Below, piece by piece: positions 41,036 through 48,512 of a stretch of DNA of 64,000 nucleotides (position 1 is the stretch's first letter; every line of letters begins with the position of its first letter). Both the position numbers and the translations under genes were made by a program. The notes beneath the pieces were generated by a model. The model was not told where the DNA came from. It saw only the letters and a list, made by a program, of their open reading frames with translations, and did no database searches. Source of the stretch: Nonomuraea sp. PA05. GTDB taxonomy: Bacteria; Actinomycetota; Actinomycetes; Streptosporangiales; Streptosporangiaceae. Location: assembly GCF_008086045.1 (NCBI RefSeq), contig NZ_VSEY01000026.1:62001-126000 (forward strand). The letters run 5' to 3'.

Positions 41036-41395
41036 TCATCTGGCATCGTGCCGCATCCACCATTCGGTGAATTCCCGGCATCGCCCGTCGGGAGCGAACC
41101 GTATCACCCAGAGGTTGCTGTACGTCTTGTCCGGGTACGTCGTGACTCCCTGGATGACGCTCACGTCCTCCGTCACGCTCACCGGATGCCACTCGAAGGT
41201 GGCCTCACCAGGCTTGTCCTGCCGGCCCAGCCACTCGCGGACGATGTCGTCGCGCCCCTGCCACGGCGAGCTGTACGGCTCGGTGTAGTAGACGGCGTCC
41301 TCGGTGAACAGGGCGGCGATGTCGTCGGGATCGTTGGAGTTCCACGCGCGTACGTAGCCCTCGATCCACGGGTGTGGCTTGACCATCCGGGTCAT
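41036..41395 (-). CDS. SnoaL-like / NTF2-fold protein
   Basis: The 119-residue protein has the cone-shaped alpha+beta barrel signature of the SnoaL/NTF2 superfamily (WIEGYVRAWNSNDPDDIAALFTEDAVYYTEPYSSPWQGRDDIVREWL). These proteins act as small isomerases, cyclases or ligand-binding proteins; catalytic residues are not conserved enough to choose. Start ATG 41395 overlaps the upstream DUF3140 stop (ATGA). ATG 41386 is an alternative with AGAGG at better spacing. Confidence 0.8.
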   Translation of the reverse strand: MTRMVKPHPWIEGYVRAWNSNDPDDIAALFTEDAVYYTEPYSSPWQGRDDIVREWLGRQDKPGEATFEWHPVSVTEDVSVIQGVTTYPDKTYSNLWVIRFAPDGRCREFTEWWMRHDAR

Positions 41396-41709
41396 CCTCT
41401 CAGTGGGTCGTGACCGACGGACATGAGCTCGCGCCGCGAGTCGTCGTCCGTACGGTCACCCAACGTCTCGACCAGCTCCACGACCTGACGCATCACGTCG
41501 AGATCGCTCTTGGTGAGGTCGCCCTTGCGCTTGCTCAGGACATGCAGCACGCCCCGGCCCAGCTCGTCGATGCCCAGGTCGGGGTCGGGCGGGAAACCCT
41601 CCTCGTCGGAGGCGTCGGCGAGCAGGTACGCGCGCAGCTCCTCGGAGTTCATGTTGACCGCCCGGTGGAACTCTTCCCACAGCATGTCGGTGTCAAAGCC
41701 CTCAGTCAT
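41392..41709 (-). CDS. DUF3140-family protein
   Basis: The 105-residue acidic cytosolic protein matches my memory of the DUF3140 family (LWEEFHRAVNMNSEELRAYLL near the N-terminus, then a conserved helical C-terminus with LSKRKGDLTKSDLDVMRQVV). ATG 41709 is chosen because the family starts at MTEGFDTDMLWEEFH; the longer frame upstream encodes low-complexity sequence that overlaps a tandem repeat. Function unknown. It is coupled to the SnoaL-like gene. Confidence 0.75.
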   Translation of the reverse strand: MTEGFDTDMLWEEFHRAVNMNSEELRAYLLADASDEEGFPPDPDLGIDELGRGVLHVLSKRKGDLTKSDLDVMRQVVELVETLGDRTDDDSRRELMSVGHDPLRG

Positions 41710-41780
41710 ACTCGCCCGCCTACCCGCCAGGTCTCGCGTTACGCCCCTGTGACATTCCGGCCGCAGCCCCGCACCGTCCA

Positions 41781-41882
41781 GGCCGTCAGCCCGCACTTTC
41801 CAGGCGGCCAGGCCACGCCGTCATGGCCGTCAGCCCGCGCTCTCGCAGGCGGTCAGGCCACGCGTCACGGCCGTCAGCCCAC
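41781..41882. repeat. 44-bp tandem duplication ending on a stop codon
   Basis: Units 41781-41824 and 41825-41868 are followed by a partial third starting at 41869. All begin GGCCGTCAGCCC. The partial unit contains the stop codon (41874-41876) of the minus-strand YdeI-like gene, so the array is a repeated copy of that gene's 3' end and trailer. Confidence 0.85.
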
Positions 41883-42320
41883 TCCGTCGGCGAGCTTGGC
41901 CACCGTGTCGGCGACGCGCCGCTGCCGGGTCTCGGGCTTCTTGGCGCCCTCGACGTTCAGCACGTGCCACCGCTTGCGCGAGTAGGACAGGCTCTCGAAG
42001 AACTTCTTGGCCTCGGGCGCCGCGTCGAGTGCCGCGGCCAGGTCGTCGGGCACCGTCACCTCGCGGGGTGCGGTGTCCAGTGTGACCTCCACCTCGACCT
42101 CGTCGCCCGCCGCCACGCCGCAGCCCTGCCGGTTCTCGGCGCTGAGCGGCATCATGAAACGCCCGCCCATGGTCGCCACCGTGCTGCGGTAGGCGTAACC
42201 GTTGATCGTGACGGTCACGGCGGGCCGCTTGCCGCCGCCCAGCTCGTCGACCACTTCGGCGGGCACCTCGAAGCCGGTGGCGGTCTTGCCGTTCAGCTCG
42301 ATCGTGGTGCGAAATCTCAT
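41874..42320 (-). CDS. DUF1905/YdeI-like (OmdA-type) protein
   Basis: The 148-residue soluble protein combines an N-terminal DUF1905 beta-barrel (MRFRTTIELNGKTATGFEVPAEVVDELGGGKRPAVTVTINGYAYRST) with a C-terminal YdeI/OmdA-like helical segment (DDLAAALDAAPEAKKFFESLSYSRKRWHVLNVEGAKKPETRQRRV). Members are linked to bacteriocin or peptide protection in some bacteria. It lies directly downstream of the lasso exporter on the same strand, 64 bp away, so a self-protection role is conceivable but not shown. GGGAGG precedes ATG 42320 at 6-7 bp. Confidence 0.8.
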   Translation of the reverse strand: MRFRTTIELNGKTATGFEVPAEVVDELGGGKRPAVTVTINGYAYRSTVATMGGRFMMPLSAENRQGCGVAAGDEVEVEVTLDTAPREVTVPDDLAAALDAAPEAKKFFESLSYSRKRWHVLNVEGAKKPETRQRRVADTVAKLADGVG

Positions 42321-42384
42321 CGCGAACCCTCCCGTACCTATCCGTCGCAGCACATTCTGCTGAGGTGACGCCCGGCGCGACAGC

Positions 42385-44307
42385 TCAGCGGGCGAACGCG
42401 CGGAAGACCGGGCTGGTCGCCAGCAGCTCGTCGTAGGTGCCTTCCGCGGACACCCGGCCCTGGTCGAGCACCAGGATGCGGTGGGCGGTGCGGATCGTGG
42501 ACAGCCGGTGCGCGATGGTCAGCAGGGCGCTCTCCCCGGCCAGGGCCGCGGTGGCGGCGGCGAGCGCGGCTTCGGCGGCGGGGTCGAGGTGGGCGGTGGG
42601 CTCGTCCATGAGGAGCAGGCGGGGGCGGGGCAGCAGGGCGCGCGCGATGGCCACGCGCTGCCGCTCGCCGCCGGACAGCAGCTCGCCGTGCTCGCCGACC
42701 GGCGAGTCCAGCCCGCCGGGCAGCCGCTCGACCACGGGACGCAGCCCGGCCAGGTCCACGACGTGCTCGACGCGGGAGTCGTCCGCGTGCGGGAGGGCGT
42801 AGACGATGTTGTCGCGCAGCGTGCCGTGCAGGAGCGGGGCGTCCTGCTCCACCACGCCGATGCGGGCCCGGCAGGCGTGCCGGCCGAGCCGGTCGGCGGG
42901 GACGCCGTCGAACAGGATGACGCCGGCGTCCGGGTCGTGGAACCGGCCGGCCAGCGCGAAGATCGTGGACTTGCCCGCGCCCGAGGCGCCGACCAGGGCG
43001 ATGTGGGCGTGCTCAGGGACGCTGAAGGAGACGCCCCGCAGCACGCGGCGGCCCGGGTAGCCGAACCACACGTCGCGGAACGCCAGCGCGGGCGGCCGCC
43101 CGGCACCATCGCAGGCGCCGCCCGGATCGGGGCGGTCGCGCATGCCGCCCGCGGGCGGGCGGTCGCACCCGCCGCGTGGATCGGGCCGTTCGGGTGCGCA
43201 GGACGGCTCGGGGCGGTCGCGTTCGACGGGCAGCTCCATGATCTCGTGGACGCGTTGCAGCGCTCCCAGCGCCCGCCGCACGGTGGCGAGACCCTCGAAC
43301 AGCGCGGCCACGGGCATCACGAGATAGAGCGCGTACATCAGCACGGCCACGAGATCACCCAGCGAAGTGGTCCCCGTGGCCACCCGGATGCCACCGACGA
43401 ACAACATCACCAGGAACGAGCCGTTGGCCGCCAGCGCCATGACCGGATGCACGACGGCGGTGAGCTTCGCCGCCCGCACCCCGGCCGAGCAGGCCTCCCG
43501 CGCGGCGGCGCCGATGGCGGCGCTCTCCCGCTCCTCGGCCCGGCAGACCCGCACCGTGCGGATGGCGCTGAGCGCGCGGTCGAGCTCGGCGCCGACCGCC
43601 CCCACCCCCGCCTGCACCCGCTCGGACGCGGTGCGGATGCCGGAGAGCGCGGTCTCGACGAGGGCGGCGGCGATGGCGATCACGACCAGGATGAACGTGA
43701 ACAGGACCGGGTCCAGCCACACCATCAGGGCGATGGCGGCGGCGGCGGTCAGCGCGCTGGTGGCGACGTCCACGGCGGTGTCGGCGACGACCTCGCGCAA
43801 CTGGCCGACGTCGGCGGTGACGCGGGTGACGAGGTCGGCTCTGCGGCGGCGGGCGTACTCGGCCATCGGCAGCCGCAGCAGCCGCGAGATAAGCGCGGTG
43901 CGCAGGCGCAGCAGGAGGTGCTCCGCGGTGCGGCCCAGCACGTAACGGCTGGACGCCTCGACGGCGGCCTGCGCGGCGAACAGGGCGGCCAGCGCGGCGA
44001 GGGCCACGCCGAACGGGCGGCCGGCGCCGGCGGCGTCGATGGCGTGCTTGGCCAGCAGCGGCTGCGCCATGCCGAGCCCGGTGCCGATCAGGCTGAGCAC
44101 CGCCGCCACGGCCATGGCCGGGCGGTGCGCGCCGGTGAGCCGCAGCAGATGCCTGACGCCGACCCGCTCCGGCGGCTCAGGACTCGGCACGCCGACCCGC
44201 TCCGGCTGCTCAGGACCCGGCACGCCGACCCGCTCCGGCTGCTCAGGACTCGGCACGCCGGCCCGCTCCGGCGGCTCAGGACCCGGCGCGGCGGCCGACG
44301 CCGTCAT
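42385..44307 (-). CDS. Lasso peptide ABC exporter (fused permease-ATPase)
   Basis: The 640-residue half-transporter has six TM helices (from ~residue 50, VAAVLSLIGTGLGMAQPLLAKHAIDAA) and an ATPase with Walker A GASGAGKST, signature LSGGERQRVAIARALLPRPRL, Walker B LLLMDEP and the H-loop AHRLST. No peptidase C39 domain is present. ATG 44307 begins MTASAAAP; the longer frame is a shadow of B2. Residues ~9-50 are four copies of an 11-residue Pro/Glu repeat (GVPSPEQPERV type). Another low-complexity linker rich in RPDP lies between the TM and ATPase parts. It overlaps the B2 gene by 32 bp. It probably exports the mature lasso peptide and gives immunity. Confidence 0.93.
   Translation of the reverse strand: MTASAAAPGPEPPERAGVPSPEQPERVGVPGPEQPERVGVPSPEPPERVGVRHLLRLTGAHRPAMAVAAVLSLIGTGLGMAQPLLAKHAIDAAGAGRPFGVALAALAALFAAQAAVEASSRYVLGRTAEHLLLRLRTALISRLLRLPMAEYARRRRADLVTRVTADVGQLREVVADTAVDVATSALTAAAAIALMVWLDPVLFTFILVVIAIAAALVETALSGIRTASERVQAGVGAVGAELDRALSAIRTVRVCRAEERESAAIGAAAREACSAGVRAAKLTAVVHPVMALAANGSFLVMLFVGGIRVATGTTSLGDLVAVLMYALYLVMPVAALFEGLATVRRALGALQRVHEIMELPVERDRPEPSCAPERPDPRGGCDRPPAGGMRDRPDPGGACDGAGRPPALAFRDVWFGYPGRRVLRGVSFSVPEHAHIALVGASGAGKSTIFALAGRFHDPDAGVILFDGVPADRLGRHACRARIGVVEQDAPLLHGTLRDNIVYALPHADDSRVEHVVDLAGLRPVVERLPGGLDSPVGEHGELLSGGERQRVAIARALLPRPRLLLMDEPTAHLDPAAEAALAAATAALAGESALLTIAHRLSTIRTAHRILVLDQGRVSAEGTYDELLATSPVFRAFAR
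44158..44289 (-). repeat. In-frame 33-bp tandem repeat at the exporter N-terminus
   Basis: Four near-identical units (starting 44158, 44191, 44224, 44257) encode repeats of the form GVPSPEQPERV. The last overlaps the 3' end of the B2 gene, which reads the same bases in another frame as a Pro/His-rich tail. Confidence 0.85.
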
Positions 44308-44815
44308 CACCAGGCGGACTCGGCGGCGGAACGGCGGCGCGGCCGTGGTCGGGCGGCGGGTCGGCGGTGCGGGGATGGCTCGGCAGCGGGGCGACGGTGC
44401 GGTGGGGGTCGAGCGGAGGGACGACGATGGTGCGGTGGTAGCTCGCGGGCGGCTCGTCGATGGGCCGGTTGCCGGCCTCGACCCAGGCGTGCGCCGCGAA
44501 CGGATGCACCCGCACCCCGGCGCACCAGGTCGGCCACGAGCCGCGCAACCGGCACAGCAGCGCGGTGGCGATCGAGCGCGGCAGGCACCCTTCACCGGCG
44601 CAGGACAGGCTGACGGCCATCACCGCGTCCCTGGCGGCCTTGGCCTGCTCGGCGGTCGCGGGCGCGGCCCCGCGCCGGGCGAGTTCGAGCACGGCCCGGA
44701 TCCGGGCGGGCGGCAGCCGTCCGATCAGGTGCGCGGCGCCCACGGCGGCCAGCACGGGCGGGCGGCGCCACCAGGGCAGGCGCGTGCGGGGAGCCGGGGT
44801 CATGGAAACGCTCAC
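44276..44815 (-). CDS. Lasso peptide leader peptidase (B2, transglutaminase-like)
   Basis: The 179-residue cysteine protease cuts the leader off the precursor before ring closure. The papain-like triad is Cys77 (GEGCLPRSIATALL), His109 (HPFAAHAWVE) and Asp120 (GNRPIDEPP). The N-terminal helical region matches actinobacterial B2 proteins. GTG 44815 overlaps the B1 stop. After residue ~125 the sequence turns into a Pro/His-rich, repetitive tail that is absent from ordinary B2 proteins and arises partly from overlap with the exporter's repeat region. B2 needs the RRE protein B1 to bind the leader. Confidence 0.93.
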   Translation of the reverse strand: MSVSMTPAPRTRLPWWRRPPVLAAVGAAHLIGRLPPARIRAVLELARRGAAPATAEQAKAARDAVMAVSLSCAGEGCLPRSIATALLCRLRGSWPTWCAGVRVHPFAAHAWVEAGNRPIDEPPASYHRTIVVPPLDPHRTVAPLPSHPRTADPPPDHGRAAVPPPSPPGDDGVGRRAGS

Positions 44816-45075
44816 GGATGCCTCGTCTCGTCGATCAGGTCGGCGGCGCGCAGCAGCGCGAGGAGGGCTTCGACGTCGGCCTCGGCGGTGGGCGCGGCGC
44901 CCGGGTGGGCACGCGTCAGCTCGCGGGCCGCCTCGGCGGGGCTGTCGCCCGCCAGCAGGCTGCGCAGCACGAGCACCGCGGTGGCGTTGAGCTGGCGGTA
45001 GCGGCCGTTGCGTTCGTCGAGCAGCACGGCGGCGTCGTCGGCCTGGGTCATGGTGACGCCGGGGCGTAGCCTCAT
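44812..45075 (-). CDS. Lasso peptide RRE protein (B1, PqqD-like)
   Basis: This 87-residue winged-helix leader-binding protein corresponds to the RiPP recognition element of split lasso systems. The PqqD-like pattern is clear: PGVTMTQADDAAVLLDERNGRYRQLNATAVLVLRSLLAGDSPAEAARELT..., ending LLALLRAADLIDE. ATG 45075 overlaps the cyclase stop (ATGA), and its own stop overlaps the B2 start. It presents the precursor leader, through its YxxP motif, to B2 and to the cyclase. Confidence 0.93.
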   Translation of the reverse strand: MRLRPGVTMTQADDAAVLLDERNGRYRQLNATAVLVLRSLLAGDSPAEAARELTRAHPGAAPTAEADVEALLALLRAADLIDETRHP

Positions 45076-46943
45076 CGGTCGGGACCTTCCTGTGCGGGCC
45101 GGGTGCGGGGTGGTGGGGGCAGGGCGCGCAGCCAGTTCTCCATCGCGATGAACCGTTCGAGCTCGTCGCCTGGATCGTCGGTGGTGGGGGTGCGCAGGAC
45201 GGCGCGGCGCAGCGCGGCGGGGTCGGCGAGGCCGAGTGCGGCCAGCCGGGAGTCCTCGGCCAGGGCCAGGAGCTGGTCGCGGTGGCGGCGCAGGCCGTCG
45301 AAGAAGGCGGCGGAGAACTCGCCCTTGGTGGTGCGGCTCAGGCACTGGGGCGGCACCCGGCCGGTCATGGCGGCGACGGTCAGCGGCTTGTACGCGCCGG
45401 GGCGGGCGCGGTGGTCCACGCGGATGGCCAGGCAGGCGTCGATGACCGGGGTGTCCAGGTACGGGGTGTGCATGGCGGCGCCGTACCTGGCGGTCAGCCG
45501 TTGCGCGAGACGCAGGTCGGCGGCGCTGTCGCGGATGGCGGCCAGCGTCAGGTGCTGGGCGCGGGCGCCCGCCAGCGGTTCGGCGTGGGCGGCGGCCTCG
45601 CGGAACAGGCGGGCGGCGGTCGCGGCGGCGTCGGGGTGCGTCCAGGAGGGCAGCCGGGACGGCCACTCCCAGCCCAGGTCGGGCCGGTGCGGGGGCGGGT
45701 ACGGCGCGGTGAGCCGGTCGGCCTGGCGGGCCAGCCAGGACGGGTAGGAGCGGCGTTCGGCCAGCGCGGCCAGGCCGGCGGCCAGCGGCCAGCGGGACTT
45801 CGCGCGGCGCTCGCGCAGGTGCGGCCACCACGCCAGGGGGTGCTGCCCGGCCAGGTCGTGCAGGTAGCAGGGCGGCGGCAGGGTGACCTCGTCGCCGCCG
45901 TGCCCGGTCAGGTGCACGCTCGCGCCGTGCGCGGCCAGCCGGGCGGCGACGGTGAGGTCGCTCGCCACGGTGGACAGGACGCCCAGCGGCTCGTCCAGGC
46001 CGGTGATCGGCTCGGCGACGCGCGCGTACCGGTCGGGCAGCTCGCCGGGGGCGAGCACGAGGTGCTCGCCGTCCAGCAGCGCGGCGGCCTGGCGGGCCCA
46101 GCGCTCGTCGTCGTGGGCGAGGTCGCGGGCGCCGGACCGCACAGTGATCAGCCGGCCGCCGCACCCGGACCGGGTGGGCTGGGTGGCGCGTTCGCGCAGG
46201 GCGGTCTGGGCGAGGAAGCAGAGCGGGGTGGAGTCGAGCCCGCCGGACAGGTCGGCCGCGACCGTCAGCCCCTCGCGGACGCGGCAGGCGACCGCGTCGG
46301 CCAGCGCCTGGCCCAGCAGCGGCGCGCCCTGACCCAGACCGAGCTCGGGCTCGGGCGGCTGCCACCAACGCGTGGCCCGCACCGACCCGTCACGGGACAG
46401 GCGCACGGCCTGGCCGGGCTCGACCGCGTGCACGCCCGTCCACATCGAGCCGGACAGGGCCGGCGGCACGAACGTCAGCATGCGCGCCACCAGCCGGTCC
46501 CGGTTCACCTCGGCGCCGCACCAGGCGGCCAGGACGTCGGCCCGGTCGGCGGCCACCATGACGCCGCCGAGCCGGGCGTGGAAGACACGGCGCAGGCCGG
46601 CCGCGTCGCCCCGGACCCGCGGCGCGCCGTCGATCACGGTGACCAGGTGGAAGCTGCCGGGCAGCCCCGCCACCACGTCCTCGGCGGTGCCGTGGCGGGT
46701 GAGCCGGGCCGCCCGGCGTTCCAGGTCGGTGGCGGTGACCGGGCTGTGGCCGATCACCGCCACCTGGATCGGGCCGAGCGTCACGCAGACGGGCGCCGGC
46801 GCGGTGAAGACACCGATCAGGCAGGGACGGCCGGAGGGGTGGCGCAGGACCACCACGACCCCTGGCGACCGCACCAGCCCAGTCACCGCGACGTCGGCGG
46901 CGGCGCTGTCGGGCAGCACCGCGAACCAGTCATCCGCACGCAT
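45072..46943 (-). CDS. Lasso macrolactam synthetase (C, asparagine synthetase-like)
   Basis: The 623-residue ATP-dependent enzyme activates the side-chain carboxylate of the ring Asp as an acyl-adenylate and joins it to the new N-terminus. An N-terminal glutamine-amidotransferase-like region without the catalytic Cys is followed by the ATP-pyrophosphatase domain with SGGLDS (233-238) and the conserved C-terminal stretch GHGGDEVTLPP. ATG 46943 is chosen over GTG 46949. It begins 17 bp after the precursor's stop codon and is coupled to B1. Family length and motifs are complete. Confidence 0.94.
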   Translation of the reverse strand: MRADDWFAVLPDSAAADVAVTGLVRSPGVVVVLRHPSGRPCLIGVFTAPAPVCVTLGPIQVAVIGHSPVTATDLERRAARLTRHGTAEDVVAGLPGSFHLVTVIDGAPRVRGDAAGLRRVFHARLGGVMVAADRADVLAAWCGAEVNRDRLVARMLTFVPPALSGSMWTGVHAVEPGQAVRLSRDGSVRATRWWQPPEPELGLGQGAPLLGQALADAVACRVREGLTVAADLSGGLDSTPLCFLAQTALRERATQPTRSGCGGRLITVRSGARDLAHDDERWARQAAALLDGEHLVLAPGELPDRYARVAEPITGLDEPLGVLSTVASDLTVAARLAAHGASVHLTGHGGDEVTLPPPCYLHDLAGQHPLAWWPHLRERRAKSRWPLAAGLAALAERRSYPSWLARQADRLTAPYPPPHRPDLGWEWPSRLPSWTHPDAAATAARLFREAAAHAEPLAGARAQHLTLAAIRDSAADLRLAQRLTARYGAAMHTPYLDTPVIDACLAIRVDHRARPGAYKPLTVAAMTGRVPPQCLSRTTKGEFSAAFFDGLRRHRDQLLALAEDSRLAALGLADPAALRRAVLRTPTTDDPGDELERFIAMENWLRALPPPPRTRPAQEGPDR

Positions 46944-46960
46944 CGGCACCGATCACACCC

Positions 46961-47080
46961 TCAGCCGAAGTAGCGACGACGCCAGTCGCGCCGGTGGTAC
47001 GGCCCGTGGCCGCGGGTGACCTCCGCGAAGTCGCCCGCCTCCTCCAGACTCGGCGGCAGGTACGGAGCCTGCTTGTCCAT
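46961..47080 (-). CDS. Lasso peptide precursor
   Basis: This short ORF of 39 codons lies immediately upstream of the cyclase. The leader (residues 1-23) contains the actinobacterial recognition pattern Y-x2-P-x-L-x3-G-x-F-x3-T (Tyr7, Pro10, Leu12, Gly16, Phe18, Thr22). Thr22 is the penultimate leader residue, as required by B2 proteases. The core (24-39) is GHGPYHRRDWRRRYFG; Gly1 can bond to Asp9, the only acidic core residue, leaving a 7-residue tail. AGGAG lies 6-7 bp before ATG 47080. The core has no Cys (class II), five Arg and two His, so it is strongly cationic. I do not recognise it as a known lasso peptide. Confidence 0.92.
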   Translation of the reverse strand: MDKQAPYLPPSLEEAGDFAEVTRGHGPYHRRDWRRRYFG

Positions 47081-47411
47081 CACGTTCTCCTCTCTTTGTC
47101 GAGATGCGTCCGGTTGACGCACCGCCCTTCCTTCTCTAGCCCATCTAGCTGCAAAAATCGCATAGAGTAATGAATATCTAACTTTGTGTTACATTGGAGA
47201 TGGTCACAGTTCGCCGTATTTCCCATCTCGTTTAGGTATGGAGGTACTCAGGGCGTACATCCGTGCCTCGGGGAGTATGGAGTCGCCTTGGCGCGGGGGA
47301 CGCTGGGGCGGCTCCCAGGAGAAATGCCGCAAGGAGGGGACGGCACGTGTCACGGGCTCGGACGGGCGGTCTGCCAGCCGCGGTCCCGGCCCGCGACACG
47401 TGCCGAGCGGG
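47081..47411. other. Intergenic region upstream of the lasso precursor
   Basis: This 331-bp gap lies between the lasso precursor and a LacI gene; both are read on the minus strand. It holds the precursor's ribosome-binding site, a 6-bp-arm inverted repeat (47105-47121), an AT-rich stretch at about 47150-47200 that stands out from the GC-rich surroundings and contains TAAC-TTTGT-GTTA, and otherwise no convincing gene. Overlapping ORFs in the region look like chance frames. The AT-rich part is the likely promoter zone for the lasso operon. Confidence 0.55.
47105..47121. promoter_or_regulatory. Inverted repeat in the lasso 5' leader
   Basis: TGCGTC-CGGTT-GACGCA, 25 bp before the precursor start codon. 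Either an operator or an mRNA hairpin just upstream of the ribosome-binding site. Confidence 0.4.
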
Positions 47412-48428
47412 TCACGAAGGCGAGGGCGCGGGCCCGGTGCTGCCACGTGGCGTGAGGATGGCGGCCTGGTCCTCGTACGGCGGCACGTCCTCGCCCGCGA
47501 TCAGCGCGAGCAGCCGCTGCGCCGCGTGCGCGCCGTAGGCGGGGATGTCGCGGGTGAGCGCGGTCAGCGGCGGCCTGACCACCTGGGCGAGCGGCGAGTC
47601 GTCCCAGGCCACGATGGACAGGTCGCCGGGCACCTCCACCCGCATCTCCTGCGCCACCGACAGGCCGGCCACGGCCATGATGTCGTTGTCGTAGACGATG
47701 GCGGTGGGCCGGTCGGGCGAGCTGAGCAGCCGCCTGGTGGCCCTGGCGCCCTCCTCGCCGGTGTAGTCGGTGTGCACGATGACGTGCTCCGCCACCCCTT
47801 CGCACGCCTGCGTGAACGCCTGGTCGCGTACGGTCGTGTGCACCAGCTCGGGCAGCCCGGCCACCCGTGCGATGCGGCGGTGCCCCAGCGCCCTCAGGTA
47901 GCCGACGGTCTCGCGGACCGCCTCGCCCTCCTCCGACCAGATGGCCGACAGCGAGCCCGACTGGGAGGGGTGGCCGATGACCACGGCCGGCATGCCGAGC
48001 CGTTCGAGCTCGGCCACGCGGGAGTCGTCGTAGTGCAGGTCCACGAGGAACACGCCGTCGATGCGGCTCTCGCCCCACCAGTGGCGGTAGACCTCGCTCT
48101 CCTGCTGGTGGCTGGTGACGACCTGGAGCAGCAGCGCGTACGAGCGGTCGCCGAGCACCCCTTCGATGCCGCTGATCAGCTCCATGAAGAACGGCTCGAC
48201 CCCCAGGATGCGGGCCGGGCGGCACAACGCGAGGCCCACGCAGTTGGCCCTGGCGCCGTTGAGCGCGCGGGCGGCGCTGTTGGGACGCCAGCCGATCTCG
48301 TCGGCGATGGCGATGATCCTGGCCCGGGTCGCCTCCGACACCCCCGGTTGCCCGTTGAGCGCGTAGGAGACCGCCACCTTGGACACGCCGGCCCGGCTGG
48401 CGATGTCGGCGATCGTCGGTCGCTTCAC
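47412..48428 (-). CDS. LacI-family transcriptional regulator
   Basis: The 338-residue protein has an N-terminal HTH (RPTIADIASRAGVSKVAVSYALNGQPGVSEATRARI) and a periplasmic-binding-like effector domain. GTG 48428 is chosen because GGGAG lies 5 bp before it and the HTH then starts at residue 3; the longer frame to 48461 is unlikely. TTAACCGGTTAA-like sites precede it at 48442-48453 and 48501-48512, suggesting autoregulation. A third such site precedes the GH5 mannanase gene 15 kb away. Sugar control of that gene is plausible. A link to the lasso cluster is not indicated beyond proximity. Confidence 0.9.
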   Translation of the reverse strand: MKRPTIADIASRAGVSKVAVSYALNGQPGVSEATRARIIAIADEIGWRPNSAARALNGARANCVGLALCRPARILGVEPFFMELISGIEGVLGDRSYALLLQVVTSHQQESEVYRHWWGESRIDGVFLVDLHYDDSRVAELERLGMPAVVIGHPSQSGSLSAIWSEEGEAVRETVGYLRALGHRRIARVAGLPELVHTTVRDQAFTQACEGVAEHVIVHTDYTGEEGARATRRLLSSPDRPTAIVYDNDIMAVAGLSVAQEMRVEVPGDLSIVAWDDSPLAQVVRPPLTALTRDIPAYGAHAAQRLLALIAGEDVPPYEDQAAILTPRGSTGPAPSPS

Positions 48429-48441
48429 CGGACTCCCTCTC

Positions 48442-48453
48442 TGAACCGGATAA
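48442..48453. promoter_or_regulatory. Candidate LacI operator upstream of the LacI gene
   Basis: TGAACCGGATAA matches TTAACCGGTTAA at 10 of 12 positions and lies 14 bp before the GTG start. Confidence 0.45.
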
Positions 48454-48500
48454 CCCTCCACACTCTAGGACACTGGCATGGTGCCCCTGCACAGCATCCG

Positions 48501-48512
48501 TTAACCGCTTAA
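48501..48512. promoter_or_regulatory. Second candidate LacI operator
   Basis: TTAACCGCTTAA matches TTAACCGGTTAA at 10 of 12 positions (one symmetric pair lost). It lies about 75 bp before the LacI start and overlaps the stop codon of the TusA-like gene. Confidence 0.45.

Noticed and set aside
37603..41070. 1155-codon plus-strand open frame over the SARP region
   Set aside because: Composition (runs of Arg/Gln/His/Pro) is typical of an antisense shadow. The SARP gene on the minus strand explains the region.
47186..47446. Open frames in the lasso upstream gap on both strands
   Set aside because: No ribosome-binding site, no protein-like composition, and they overlap the regulatory region.
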